Shown here: piece by piece, positions 24,007-32,310 of the stretch | How the letters are laid out: each line of letters begins with the position of its first letter | How positions within the stretch are numbered: the stretch's first letter is position 1 | Assembly (NCBI GenBank): GCA_017540565.1 | Contig: JAFYAU010000035.1 | Span: 1 to 40,988 of the forward strand | Reading direction: 5' to 3' | From: Oscillospiraceae bacterium | GTDB taxonomy: Bacteria; Bacillota; Clostridia; Oscillospirales; Oscillospiraceae | DNA: 40,988 bases | Made by a program: the position numbers and the translations under genes | The notes under the pieces: generated by a model | Database searches by the model: none | Told to the model about the DNA's origin: nothing | Seen by the model: only the letters and a program-made list of their open reading frames with translations

Positions 24007-24936
24007 TCAGATCAGCCCGGCCGTCTCTTCCAGGCCGAGCATGATATTCATATTCTGTACGGCTGCGCCGGACGCGCCTTTGCCGAGATTGTCGAACAGG
24101 GCCGTGACCGTCGTCCGGCTGTCATTCCCGCATACGATCAGGCGCAGCGTATTCGTGCCCGCCATCGTGTCGGCAAAGATCACCGGTTCATCCCCTCCGA
24201 AGGGAGCCACCTCCACAAAAGTCTGCCCCTCATACCAGCCGGCCAGCATCTCGCGGATCTTTTCCGCTGTCACGCCTCCCAGCCGCCGGTTATCGAGCAT
24301 CACCGTGGTCGCCATGCCCCGGTAGTAATCCCCCACTACGGGAGAGAACAGCGGCGGTTCGGTCAGTCCGCAGATCTTGGTCATCTCATTGAGATGTTTG
24401 TGAGTCTGCTCCAGCCCGTAGATCCGGCAGGATCCCAGACGTCCGCTGCGATTCGGATCCTCATATTCGGCGATCATCTTCTTCCCGCCGCCGGAGTATC
24501 CGGTGAGGGAATAGCATGGCGGCGGAGCATCCGCCGGCAGGACCCCCAGCTTCCGCAGAGGGTATACGCTGCTGATGAAACCACTGGCGTGGCATCCGGG
24601 ATTGGCGACAAAACGGGACCCGGCCACTGCCAGGCGATGCTCCCTGCTCAATTCCGGAAAACCGTAGGCCCAGCCTTCCGCCGTCCTGTGGGCGGTGGAG
24701 GCGTCGATGACCTTCGTGCCCTCTCCGGGAAGCAGCGTCACCGCCTCTCTTGCCGCGGCGTCCGGCAGGCACAGGAACACAAGGTCCGCCTCCGCCATCA
24801 GATGCCGCCGCTCCTCCGTATCTTTTCTCTTCTCCGGATCGATCGTCAGCAGTTCCAGTTCCGGACGTCCGGTCAGGCGCTGCTCGATCTCCAGGCCGGT
24901 CGTCCCCTCCCGGCCGTCAATGAATATCCGAAACAT
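24007..24936 (-). CDS. argC: N-acetyl-gamma-glutamyl-phosphate reductase (short type)
   Basis: The 309-residue NADPH enzyme reduces the acyl phosphate made by ArgB to the semialdehyde. The N-terminus IFIDGREGTTGLEIEQRL and the length of about 310 mark the type 2 subfamily, shorter than the common 340-residue form. The catalytic Cys is in VANPGCHASGF, and the later segment EQTHKHLNEM carries the catalytic His region. Its ATG lies inside the end of argH (20-base overlap), so the two are translationally coupled. Confidence 0.95.
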   Translation of the reverse strand: MFRIFIDGREGTTGLEIEQRLTGRPELELLTIDPEKRKDTEERRHLMAEADLVFLCLPDAAAREAVTLLPGEGTKVIDASTAHRTAEGWAYGFPELSREHRLAVAGSRFVANPGCHASGFISSVYPLRKLGVLPADAPPPCYSLTGYSGGGKKMIAEYEDPNRSGRLGSCRIYGLEQTHKHLNEMTKICGLTEPPLFSPVVGDYYRGMATTVMLDNRRLGGVTAEKIREMLAGWYEGQTFVEVAPFGGDEPVIFADTMAGTNTLRLIVCGNDSRTTVTALFDNLGKGASGAAVQNMNIMLGLEETAGLI

Positions 24937-26308
24937 CGCTCAGAAACTCCTCCACAGCAGCCGCCTGCGCACGTACGGACTCCGGCGCCGTGCCTCCCAT
25001 GGACACGCGCCTGGCCACGCAGGTCTCCAGGCGGATTTCCTCAAACAGCGCCTCATCCAGAAGCGGGCAGGCTCTCCGGTATTCCTCCAGAGGCAGTTCT
25101 TCCAGCGTAACGCCTTTCTCTATGCACAGCGCCACCAGATCCCCGGTGACGCGGTAGGCATCCCGGAAAGGCAGACCTTTCTTTGCCATATAGTCAGCCA
25201 GATCCGTGGCGTTGATGAATCCCTCCGCAGCGGCCTTTCGCATGTTGTCCGCGCGCACCGTCATCGTGCGCACCATGGGTTCGAATACCTGAAGGCAGGC
25301 CCGGACCGTGTCCATGCTGTCGAAGACGGCCTCCTTGTCCTCCTGCATATCCTTGTTGTACGCCAGAGGAAGCCCCTTCATCACCGTGAGCAGCGCCATC
25401 AGATCCCCATACACGCGGCCGGTCTTGCCCCGGCACAGTTCCGCCATGTCGCTGTTCTTCTTCTGGGGCATGATGCTGCTGCCGGTGGTGTAGGCGTCGC
25501 TCAGCTCCACGAAGCGGAACTCCCAGCTGCTCCACAGGATGATCTCCTCGGCAAAACGGCTCAGATGCATCATCAGGATGGCGGCCGCCGCGCACAGTTC
25601 CAGGCAGAAGTCCCGGTCGGACACACCGTCGATACTGTTCAGGGTGGGTCCGTCGAACCCCAGCGCGGCTGCGGTGGCCTCCCGGTCGATGGGATATGTG
25701 GTGCCGGCCAGCGCGCCGCTGCCCAGAGGGGAGCGGTTCATCCGCGCCGCGGCGTCGCGGAACCTTTCGATGTCCCGTGTGAACATCATGGCGTACGCCA
25801 TCAGCAGATGCCCGAACACGATGGGCTGGCCCCTCTGCAGGTGGGTATATCCCGGCATGATGGTCTCCGCGTGTTCCAGCGCCTTGTCTTTCACGGTCCT
25901 CAGCAGTGCCGCGGTCAGAGACACGATCTCATCCGTCTGCCCGCGCAGATACATGCGCAGGTCCAGCGCCACCTGGTCGTTCCGGCTGCGGGCAGTGTGC
26001 AGGCGTTTGCCGGCATCTCCCACACGGGCAGTGAGTTCCGCCTCCACGAAACTGTGGATGTCCTCCGCCGCCGGGTCCACGGTCAGCGCACCGGAGGCCA
26101 GATCCGACAGGATCCCCTCCAGGCCGGCCAGGATCTCCTCTGCGTCCTGCTTTGAGATGATGCCCTTTGCACCGAGCATGGCCGCATGGGCCATACTGCC
26201 CCGTATATCCTCCTGCGCCATCCGGCTGTCAAACCGGATGGAGGAGTTGAAATCGTCGGCGAAGCTGTCCAGCTGGCTGTGGAGATTACCCTCCCATAGC
26301 TTGCCCAA
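24917..26308 (-). CDS. argH: Argininosuccinate lyase
   Basis: The 463-residue enzyme splits argininosuccinate into arginine and fumarate. The signature GSSIMPQKKNSD (around residue 275) carries the catalytic Ser, and HTARSRNDQVALDLRMYL and GYTHLQRGQP are also in place. The start codon is TTG at 26308: AGGAGGGA lies six bases ahead and the family start KLWEG follows. It is the second gene of the operon, 96 bases after argG; this gap holds a stable UUCG hairpin (26333-26348). Confidence 0.96.
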   Translation of the reverse strand: MGKLWEGNLHSQLDSFADDFNSSIRFDSRMAQEDIRGSMAHAAMLGAKGIISKQDAEEILAGLEGILSDLASGALTVDPAAEDIHSFVEAELTARVGDAGKRLHTARSRNDQVALDLRMYLRGQTDEIVSLTAALLRTVKDKALEHAETIMPGYTHLQRGQPIVFGHLLMAYAMMFTRDIERFRDAAARMNRSPLGSGALAGTTYPIDREATAAALGFDGPTLNSIDGVSDRDFCLELCAAAAILMMHLSRFAEEIILWSSWEFRFVELSDAYTTGSSIMPQKKNSDMAELCRGKTGRVYGDLMALLTVMKGLPLAYNKDMQEDKEAVFDSMDTVRACLQVFEPMVRTMTVRADNMRKAAAEGFINATDLADYMAKKGLPFRDAYRVTGDLVALCIEKGVTLEELPLEEYRRACPLLDEALFEEIRLETCVARRVSMGGTAPESVRAQAAAVEEFLSDVSDIH

Positions 26309-26332
26309 TGGAATCCCTCCTTCTGCGGGAAA

Positions 26333-26348
26333 TGCCCCCGAAGGGGCA
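26333..26348 (-). repeat. UUCG-capped hairpin in the argG-argH gap
   Basis: On the minus strand TGCCCC and GGGGCA pair around a TTCG tetraloop, followed by only TTT. A second weaker stem lies just upstream (about 26366-26393). They may stabilise the argG message or cause partial termination rather than full stop. Confidence 0.6.
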
Positions 26349-26404
26349 GAAAAACGCTCACGCCATCCCCGCCCCGGAAGAGGCGGAGATGACGCAGCTA
26401 ACGA

Positions 26405-27640
26405 TCAGTCTTTCTTTGCGTTCAGTTTGCCCTGGTCGACCATCGCCTTCACTTTGATGGGCAGCCCGAACAGATTGATGAAGCCCTCGGCGTCCTTCTG
26501 GTTGTAGTCGCTCTCTCCGAAGGTGGCGATCTGCTCGGAATACAGGCTGTAGTCGCTCCAGGCGCCGGCCTTGATGATGTTCCCCTTGTACAGCTTCAGT
26601 TTCACGTCGCCCGTCACCGTTTCCTGGGTCTTTTCCACGAAAGCGGCAAGCGCCTCCCGCAGGGGGGTGAACCACTGGCCGTTATATACCAGTTCGGCAT
26701 AGGTGACAGCAAGTTCCTGCTTTTTGTGCATGGTCATCTTGTCCAGGCACAGAGTCTCCAGATACTCGTGCGCCCGGTACAGGATCGTGCCGCCCGGGGT
26801 CTCGTAGACGCCCCGGCACTTCATGCCGACGAGCCGGTTTTCCACGATATCCAGCAGACCGATGCCGTGCTTTCCGCCCAGCGCGTTGAGCCTGTAGATG
26901 ATCTCCTTGGCGCTCATAGCCTTTCCGTCGATCGCAGTGGGGACGCCCTTCTCGAAGTGCAGCGTCACATACTCCGCCTCGTCCGGCGCCTGTTCGGGCG
27001 ACACGCCCATCTCCAGGAAGCCGGGTTTGTTGTACAGAGGCTCGTTTCCGGTATCCTCCAGATCCAGGCCCTCATGGGACAGATGCCACAGGTTCTTGTC
27101 CTTGGAATAGTTCGTCTCCCGGTTGATCTTCAGCGGCACGTTGTGCGCCTCGGCGTAGTCAATCTCCTCTTCCCTGGACTTGATGTCCCAGATCCTCCAG
27201 GGGGCGATGATCTTCATCTCCGGAGCGAAATGCTTGATGGTGAGCTCGAACCGCACCTGGTCGTTGCCCTTGCCCGTGCATCCGTGGCAGATGGCGTCGG
27301 CCCCTTCCGCCTTCGCGATCTCCACCAGCCGTTTGGCGATGCAGGGCCTTGCATGGGACGTGCCCAGCAGATAGTCCTCGTAGATGGCTCCGGCCTTCAG
27401 ACACGGGATAATAAAATCGTTGACATACTCGTCCGTGAGATCCTCCACGTACAGTTTGGAGGCGCCCGTCTTCTTCGCCTTCTCCTCCAGGCCTTCCAGT
27501 TCGTCGCCCTGCCCGACGTTCCCGGACACCGCGATGACCTCGCAGCCGGGATAGTTCTCCTTGAGCCAGGGTATGATGATGGAGGTGTCAAGGCCTCCGG
27601 AATATGCCAGTACGATCTTTTTGATGGGCTTTTCGTTCAT
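26405..27640 (-). CDS. argG: Argininosuccinate synthase
   Basis: The 411-residue ATP-dependent ligase joins citrulline and aspartate. The N-terminal PP-loop is present in [18 protein letters not shown] (about residues 9-26). [14 protein letters not shown] and [14 protein letters not shown], both typical, follow. The frame is open 13 codons upstream, but those codons overlap the likely transcript start; ATG 27640 has CGGAGGGGA before it. It is the first gene of the arginine operon, with promoter and ARG-box-like sequence close upstream, so arginine should repress the whole set. Confidence 0.97.
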   Translation of the reverse strand: MNEKPIKKIVLAYSGGLDTSIIIPWLKENYPGCEVIAVSGNVGQGDELEGLEEKAKKTGASKLYVEDLTDEYVNDFIIPCLKAGAIYEDYLLGTSHARPCIAKRLVEIAKAEGADAICHGCTGKGNDQVRFELTIKHFAPEMKIIAPWRIWDIKSREEEIDYAEAHNVPLKINRETNYSKDKNLWHLSHEGLDLEDTGNEPLYNKPGFLEMGVSPEQAPDEAEYVTLHFEKGVPTAIDGKAMSAKEIIYRLNALGGKHGIGLLDIVENRLVGMKCRGVYETPGGTILYRAHEYLETLCLDKMTMHKKQELAVTYAELVYNGQWFTPLREALAAFVEKTQETVTGDVKLKLYKGNIIKAGAWSDYSLYSEQIATFGESDYNQKDAEGFINLFGLPIKVKAMVDQGKLNAKKD

Positions 27641-27664
27641 AACGGTCCCCTCCGGTTCAAATTT

Positions 27665-27678
27665 GGTATAATTATGCA
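27665..27678. promoter_or_regulatory. ARG-box-like operator over the arg -10
   Basis: GGTATAATTATGCA matches the ArgR/AhrC half-site pair TGAAT-W4-ATTCA at 11 of 14 positions and covers the -10 box, where ArgR binding would block RNA polymerase. Assignment is by motif only. Confidence 0.45.
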
Positions 27679-27699
27679 TCGCGCGTTGAAGGAAGTCAA
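27671..27699 (-). promoter_or_regulatory. Promoter of the arginine operon
   Basis: On the minus strand TTGACT (27694-27699) and CATAAT (27671-27676) are separated by 17 bases. The leader to the argG ATG is only about 25 bases. The space 27700-27877 up to hisIE is AT-rich and has no clear his terminator, so readthrough from his into arg is possible. Confidence 0.75.
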
Positions 27700-27832
27700 T
27701 ATCTTTTTTCTCTTTCTGCGTTTTGCCCTCAGGCGCGCACTATTCTTTGTATTATTTGGTTATTCCGTCTGTTTTTACGCCTGCTCCCCATCCGGTTTCA
27801 GGCCTTTCCGGACTTTTCTTCTTTGTTCCTAC

Positions 27833-27846
27833 GGCATATATATTCA
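27833..27846. promoter_or_regulatory. Distal ARG-box-like site 1
   Basis: Read on the minus strand, TGAATATATATGCC fits the ARG-box pattern at 12 of 14 positions. It lies about 168 bases upstream of the promoter site. Confidence 0.35.
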
Positions 27847-27863
27847 ATAATATCCCGTAATTT

Positions 27864-27877
27864 TCAATATTTATGCA
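27864..27877. promoter_or_regulatory. Distal ARG-box-like site 2
   Basis: TCAATATTTATGCA fits the ARG-box pattern at 12 of 14 positions and directly abuts the hisIE stop codon. Its centre is 31 bases from distal site 1, close to three helical turns. Confidence 0.4.
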
Positions 27878-28522
27878 TCACTGCATGGTCTCCTGCTTCA
27901 CCTTATGGTCCACGACGTGACGGGAAGCCAGTTCCTTCCGGATATCTTCCGGGGTGATGCCCATGGATACCATCAGTACCAGAACGTGATAGCACAGGTC
28001 GGAGATCTCGTAGACCGTTTCCGCCTTGCTGTCCTTCATGGCGCCGATGATCACCTCGGTGCACTCCTCGCCCACCTTCTTGAGGATCTTCTCCTTCCCC
28101 TTCTCGAAGAGATAGGTGGTGTAGCTCTTCTCCGGACGCAGCCGGTCCCGTTCCTGCAGCAGACCGTACAGGGCGTCCAGCGCCAGTTCCGGATACTGCG
28201 GGTCAGTGAAAAGATCGTTGAAGAAGCAGGTGTCGGAGCCCGTATGGCAGGCGGGCCCGTCCTTGATCACCTGGACCACCAGCGCGTCCCCATCGCAGTC
28301 GGCGGCAATGGAGACCACATGCTGCACGTTGCCGCTCGTCTCCCCCTTGCGCCACAGTTCTTTCCGGGACCGGGACCAGAAACAGGTCCGCTTTTCCCTA
28401 AGAGTGATCTCCAGGCTTTCCCGGTTCATATAGGCCACAGTGAGGACTTTCTTGCTGTAGAAGTCCTGCACCACCGCCGGGATAAGTCCGTTTTCGTCAT
28501 ATTTCAGCTGGGAAATCTCCAT
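27878..28522 (-). CDS. hisIE: Phosphoribosyl-AMP cyclohydrolase / phosphoribosyl-ATP pyrophosphatase
   Basis: The 214-residue fused enzyme does steps two and three of histidine synthesis. The HisI part (residues 1-115) shows WSRSRKELWRKGETSGN, the metal-binding CDGDAL and CHTGSDTCFF. The HisE part follows with the helical segment VGEECTEVIIGAMKD. Last gene of the his operon, 18 bases after hisF. No clear terminator follows before the arginine promoter. Confidence 0.97.
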   Translation of the reverse strand: MEISQLKYDENGLIPAVVQDFYSKKVLTVAYMNRESLEITLREKRTCFWSRSRKELWRKGETSGNVQHVVSIAADCDGDALVVQVIKDGPACHTGSDTCFFNDLFTDPQYPELALDALYGLLQERDRLRPEKSYTTYLFEKGKEKILKKVGEECTEVIIGAMKDSKAETVYEISDLCYHVLVLMVSMGITPEDIRKELASRHVVDHKVKQETMQ

Positions 28523-28540
28523 CGTTCCTTTCTCCCCTCT

Positions 28541-29299
28541 TCAGACCTGCCGGACGTTCACGCTCTGTCCGGCCAGATAGCGCTTCAGCTCCCGGATGTC
28601 CACTTCACGGAAGTGGAAGATGCTGGCCGCGAGGCCGGCGTCCACGCCCTTGAGCTGAAACAGCTTGGCGAAATCCTCCATCGTCCCGGCCCCGCCGGAG
28701 GCGATGATCGGTATGGTCACTCGCTCCGCAACGTCCCGGAGCATTTCCAGATCGAAGCCGGTTTTCACGCCGTCGGTATCTATACTGTTGAGCACAATCT
28801 CCCCGGCGCCCAGATCCTGCCCGCGCCGGCACCATTCCAGCGCGTCCAGCCCGGTGTCCTCACGTCCGCCCTTGGCAAACACGTGGTACGTTCCGTCCAC
28901 CCGCTTGACATCCATGCTCAGCACCACGCACTGGTCGCCGTATTTCCTTGCGGCGCGGCTGATGAGATCCGGGTCGCGGATGGCTCCGGAGTTTACGCTG
29001 ACTTTGTCCGCCCCTGCATTCAGGATGCGGTCGAAATCCTCCACGCTGCTGACTCCGCCGCCCACACACAGGGGGATGAAGATGCGTTCGGCCACCCGGC
29101 GCAGCACATCGGCGAACAGCCGCCGCTGTTCGAAACTGGCGGTGATGTCATAGAATACGAGTTCGTCCGCGCCGCATTCGTTGTAGAAGGCGGCCATCTC
29201 CACCGGGTCCTCAATATCCCGCACTCCCTGGAAGTTCACGCCCTTGACGACCTTGCCGTCCCGGACATCCAGGCAGGGGATGATCCGCTTGGTTAGCAT
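28541..29299 (-). CDS. hisF: Imidazole glycerol phosphate synthase, cyclase subunit
   Basis: The 252-residue TIM barrel takes ammonia from HisH and closes the imidazole ring, releasing AICAR. The two catalytic Asp residues are seen in IIPCLDVRDGKVVKG and VLSMDVKRVDG. Phosphate-binding loops IASGGAGTMEDF and the barrel length are standard. It begins four bases after the hisA stop. Confidence 0.97.
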   Translation of the reverse strand: MLTKRIIPCLDVRDGKVVKGVNFQGVRDIEDPVEMAAFYNECGADELVFYDITASFEQRRLFADVLRRVAERIFIPLCVGGGVSSVEDFDRILNAGADKVSVNSGAIRDPDLISRAARKYGDQCVVLSMDVKRVDGTYHVFAKGGREDTGLDALEWCRRGQDLGAGEIVLNSIDTDGVKTGFDLEMLRDVAERVTIPIIASGGAGTMEDFAKLFQLKGVDAGLAASIFHFREVDIRELKRYLAGQSVNVRQV

Positions 29300-29303
29300 G
29301 GCG

Positions 29304-30020
29304 TCAGCCCTTCGCGGCCTGCAGGGCTTCGCGCAGGTCGATCTTGCCGGTATACAGCGCCTTGCCGATGATCACGCCCTCGACCCCGATATCCCGAAGC
29401 TCCGCCACTTCACTGACCTTCGACACGCCGCCGGAGGCGATGATCTTTGCGCTGCATGTGGGCACAAGCCGGCGGTACACATCGAGGTTCGTTCCCTCCA
29501 GCATCCCGTCGCGGCTGATGTCGGTATACACTACCGTCTCCACGCCCATGGGACCTGCTCTGCGGCAGTGTTCCTCCGCAACGATCTTTGTCTTCGTCTG
29601 CCAGCCGTCCACACAGACGTATCCGTCCTTTGCGTCGATCCCCAGCGCGATTTTCCCCGGGAACTCCTTGAGCATGTCGCGGAGGAAGGGCAGGTTGTTG
29701 GTAGCCACCGTGCCCAGGATCACCCGCTGCACGCCGCATTCGATGTAGGCAGCGATGCTGTCGTAATTGCGGATGCCGCCGCCCACTTCAACAAAGAGGC
29801 CGGTGGCTTCCACGATGTCGCGGATGACGTCAAAATTCTGCAGGCGGCCGTCCTTGGCGCCGTCCAGATCCACTACGTGCAGGTACTCTGCCCCGCACTC
29901 CCGGAATTCCATCGCGGCCTTGAGGGGCGTGATCTCATAGCGCTCCTCCTGTCCGTAGTCTCCCTGGGTCAGGCGGACCACTTTTCCGCCCCGGATATCT
30001 ATAGCAGGCAATACATACAT
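29304..30020 (-). CDS. hisA: Phosphoribosylformimino-AICAR-P isomerase
   Basis: The 238-residue TIM barrel catalyses the Amadori rearrangement before HisHF. Catalytic Asp residues are in LPAIDIRGGKVVRLTQGDY and YTDISRDGMLEGTN. IASGGVSKVSE is the phosphate loop. It is about half-repeat related to HisF, its neighbour. The start lies 10 bases after the hisH stop. Confidence 0.97.
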   Translation of the reverse strand: MYVLPAIDIRGGKVVRLTQGDYGQEERYEITPLKAAMEFRECGAEYLHVVDLDGAKDGRLQNFDVIRDIVEATGLFVEVGGGIRNYDSIAAYIECGVQRVILGTVATNNLPFLRDMLKEFPGKIALGIDAKDGYVCVDGWQTKTKIVAEEHCRRAGPMGVETVVYTDISRDGMLEGTNLDVYRRLVPTCSAKIIASGGVSKVSEVAELRDIGVEGVIIGKALYTGKIDLREALQAAKG

Positions 30021-30030
30021 ATCTGTTCCC

Positions 30031-30660
30031 TCACAGTCTCAAGAATGATTCCAGTATCTTCAGTCCTACGCTGCCACTCTTTTCCGGATGGAACTGGCAG
30101 CCGAAGATGTTCTCCCGGCTGACGACGGCCGGCACCCGCACGCCGTACGGCGCCCAGGCGCGCAGGCTGTCTCCACAGTCCACAGCGTAGAAGGAGTGCA
30201 CGAAGTACACGAAGGATCCCTCGGGGATCCCCGCCAGCAGCGGGCAGGAGGGGTCTTCGAAAGTCAGGCTGTTCCAGCCCATATGCGGGACCTTCAGATC
30301 CGCGTCCGGCGTTCCGCGCAGCGCTTCCGTCAGGCTCTCCACCCGGCCGTTCAGCCAGCCCAGTCCGGCGTGGTCCCCGTACTCGCTGCTGGATTCGAAC
30401 AGCAGCTGCATGCCGAGGCAGATCCCCATCAGGGGCTTGCCGGCCCGCACCTGTTCCTCCAGAACCGGGATCAGCCCGGTGCCCCGCAGCTTATCCGCCG
30501 CGTCGCCGAAGGCGCCGACGCCGGGAAGCAGGATGCGGTCAGCCGATGCCAGCAGATCCGAATCCCCGGTGACCGCCGGCTCGCCGCCCAGCGCGCGGAC
30601 GGAGGAGGTCAGGCTGAACAGGTTGCCTACGCCGTAGTCAACGATCGCCGTGACGCTCAT
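30031..30660 (-). CDS. hisH: Imidazole glycerol phosphate synthase, glutaminase subunit
   Basis: The 209-residue class I amidotransferase supplies ammonia to HisF. The nucleophile Cys is in MGICLGMQLLF (about residue 80), and the His/Glu pair is in FHPEKSG near the C-terminus. The N-terminal IVDYGVGNLFSL is typical. Its ATG overlaps the hisB stop in ATGA. Confidence 0.97.
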   Translation of the reverse strand: MSVTAIVDYGVGNLFSLTSSVRALGGEPAVTGDSDLLASADRILLPGVGAFGDAADKLRGTGLIPVLEEQVRAGKPLMGICLGMQLLFESSSEYGDHAGLGWLNGRVESLTEALRGTPDADLKVPHMGWNSLTFEDPSCPLLAGIPEGSFVYFVHSFYAVDCGDSLRAWAPYGVRVPAVVSRENIFGCQFHPEKSGSVGLKILESFLRL

Positions 30661-31247
30661 AGCAGGATCCCTTTGGTGGACGGTATCTCGTCCTCGAATC
30701 CGGCATCGATTGCCGTTGCCTGGCGCATGGCCCTGCCGAGGGCCTTGAACATGCCCTCGATGATGTGATGCGTGTTCTCACCTGCCAGCTGCCGCAGGTG
30801 CACCGCCGCTCCCAGGCTGCGGGAGAAAGCCGCCATGAACTCTTTTACCAGTTCCGTGTCGAATATCCCCAGCGTCTCCGCCGGCAGGGTCGCCTCGAAC
30901 CCCAGGCATGCCCGGCCGCTGATATCCACCGCAGCGGCGATCAGCGCCTCGTCCATCGGGAGCAGGAAGAAGCCGTAGCGGGCGATGCCGCGCCGGTCTC
31001 CCAGGCACTCGGAAAAGGCCCTGCCAAGCACGATGGCGATATCCTCAGTGGTGTGGTGGGCGTCCACATGCACATCCCCCCGGCAGGTGACGGTCAGGTT
31101 GAACCTGCCGTGCCGGGTGAACAGGGTCAGCATGTGATCGAGAAATCCGATGCCGGTGTCGATCTGCGCCTCTCCTCTCCCGTCCAGGACCAGAGTAAGG
31201 GCGATGTCTGTCTCCGCCGTTTTGCGGGTAATGGTCGTCTGTCTCAT
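30657..31247 (-). CDS. hisB: Imidazoleglycerol-phosphate dehydratase
   Basis: The 196-residue manganese enzyme removes water from imidazole glycerol phosphate. The metal-binding motifs are GFLDHMLTLFTRHG, DVHVDAHHTTEDIAI and GENTHHIIEGMFKALG. It is the single-function form, with no HAD-type histidinol-phosphatase domain at its N-terminus. The frame is open to 31262 through a GTG, but ATG 31247 gives the typical start RQTTITRKTAETDI and is used here. It starts seven bases after the hisC stop. Confidence 0.95.
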   Translation of the reverse strand: MRQTTITRKTAETDIALTLVLDGRGEAQIDTGIGFLDHMLTLFTRHGRFNLTVTCRGDVHVDAHHTTEDIAIVLGRAFSECLGDRRGIARYGFFLLPMDEALIAAAVDISGRACLGFEATLPAETLGIFDTELVKEFMAAFSRSLGAAVHLRQLAGENTHHIIEGMFKALGRAMRQATAIDAGFEDEIPSTKGILL

Positions 31248-31254
31248 TCCTGAC

Positions 31255-32310
31255 TCACACACCTTTCAGTATCTCTTCCGTGGCCTTGACCAGTTCCCGC
31301 ATCTGCGGCATGGTCCCCACGGTGATGCGGCACCAGTTCTCGATCCGCGGCACGCTGAAGTGCCGGATCAGGATTCCCCTCTCCCGCAGGGCCTTCTGGT
31401 ATTCCGCTCCCCCGACGTCCGGACTGCTGGCAAACAGGAAGTTGGCCAGGCTGTCGGTCACGGTGAAGCCCAGCCCCCGGAGCTGAGTCTTCGTCCATTC
31501 TCTTGCCTCTATGATCCTGTCCCGGCAGGAAAGGAAATAAGCCCGGTCACGCATGGCCTTCTCGCCCATCAGCATCGTGATCCGGTTCACATTGTAGGGG
31601 TTGAAACTGAATTTCAGCGTATTCATGTCACCGATCAGTTCCCGGCTGCCGACAGCAAAGCCGAGCCGTCCGCCGGCCAGGGAATAGGACTTTGAGAATG
31701 TCCTGGTGATCAGCAGATTGTCATAGTCCGGAAGCAGGCTCACAGCGGACTCTCCGCCGAAGTCCACGTAGGCCTCGTCCACGACCACCAGGCGGTTGCG
31801 GTCCTGCTCCAGCAGCGCGCGGACCTTCTCCAGCGGCAGGAACAGGCCGGTCGGAGCGTTGGGATTGGCGATAAAGACCGTTCCCTTCTCACCCCTGTAG
31901 TCGGCGACGTTCAGGGTGAGATCCTCTCTCAGCGGGATCTCACGCCCGGCGACACCGAACATCCGGCAGAACACGGGATAGAACCCGTAGGTCAGGTCGG
32001 CGAACACGGCCCCGTTCGGGCACAGGCCGTGGAAAATGAAGGCCAGCACCTCGTCGCTGCTGTTGCACACACAGACCTGCTCCGGCGTCACGCCGCAGAC
32101 GTCCGCCACTGCGTCCCTCAGTCCGGCCGCCGCCAGTTCCGGATACAGCCTCAGCTTCTCCAGTTCCTCCGCGGTGACCGCCGCCACGGCCTCAGGGCTG
32201 GGCGGATAGGGATTCTCGTTCGTATTCAGCTTGATCAGCCGCTCCATGTCCGCGGGCTGCTCCCCCGGCACATACGGCTCCAGCTCCGTCAGTCTGAAGA
32301 ACCTGCTCAT
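31255..32310 (-). CDS. hisC: Histidinol-phosphate aminotransferase
   Basis: The 351-residue class I/II PLP enzyme converts imidazole acetol phosphate to histidinol phosphate. It shows LNTNENPYPPSP near the N-terminus, VVVDEAYVDF, and the PLP Lys in TFSKSYSLAGGRLGF. Its ATG overlaps the hisD stop. Histidinol phosphate then needs a phosphatase that is not encoded in this operon. Confidence 0.96.
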   Translation of the reverse strand: MSRFFRLTELEPYVPGEQPADMERLIKLNTNENPYPPSPEAVAAVTAEELEKLRLYPELAAAGLRDAVADVCGVTPEQVCVCNSSDEVLAFIFHGLCPNGAVFADLTYGFYPVFCRMFGVAGREIPLREDLTLNVADYRGEKGTVFIANPNAPTGLFLPLEKVRALLEQDRNRLVVVDEAYVDFGGESAVSLLPDYDNLLITRTFSKSYSLAGGRLGFAVGSRELIGDMNTLKFSFNPYNVNRITMLMGEKAMRDRAYFLSCRDRIIEAREWTKTQLRGLGFTVTDSLANFLFASSPDVGGAEYQKALRERGILIRHFSVPRIENWCRITVGTMPQMRELVKATEEILKGV

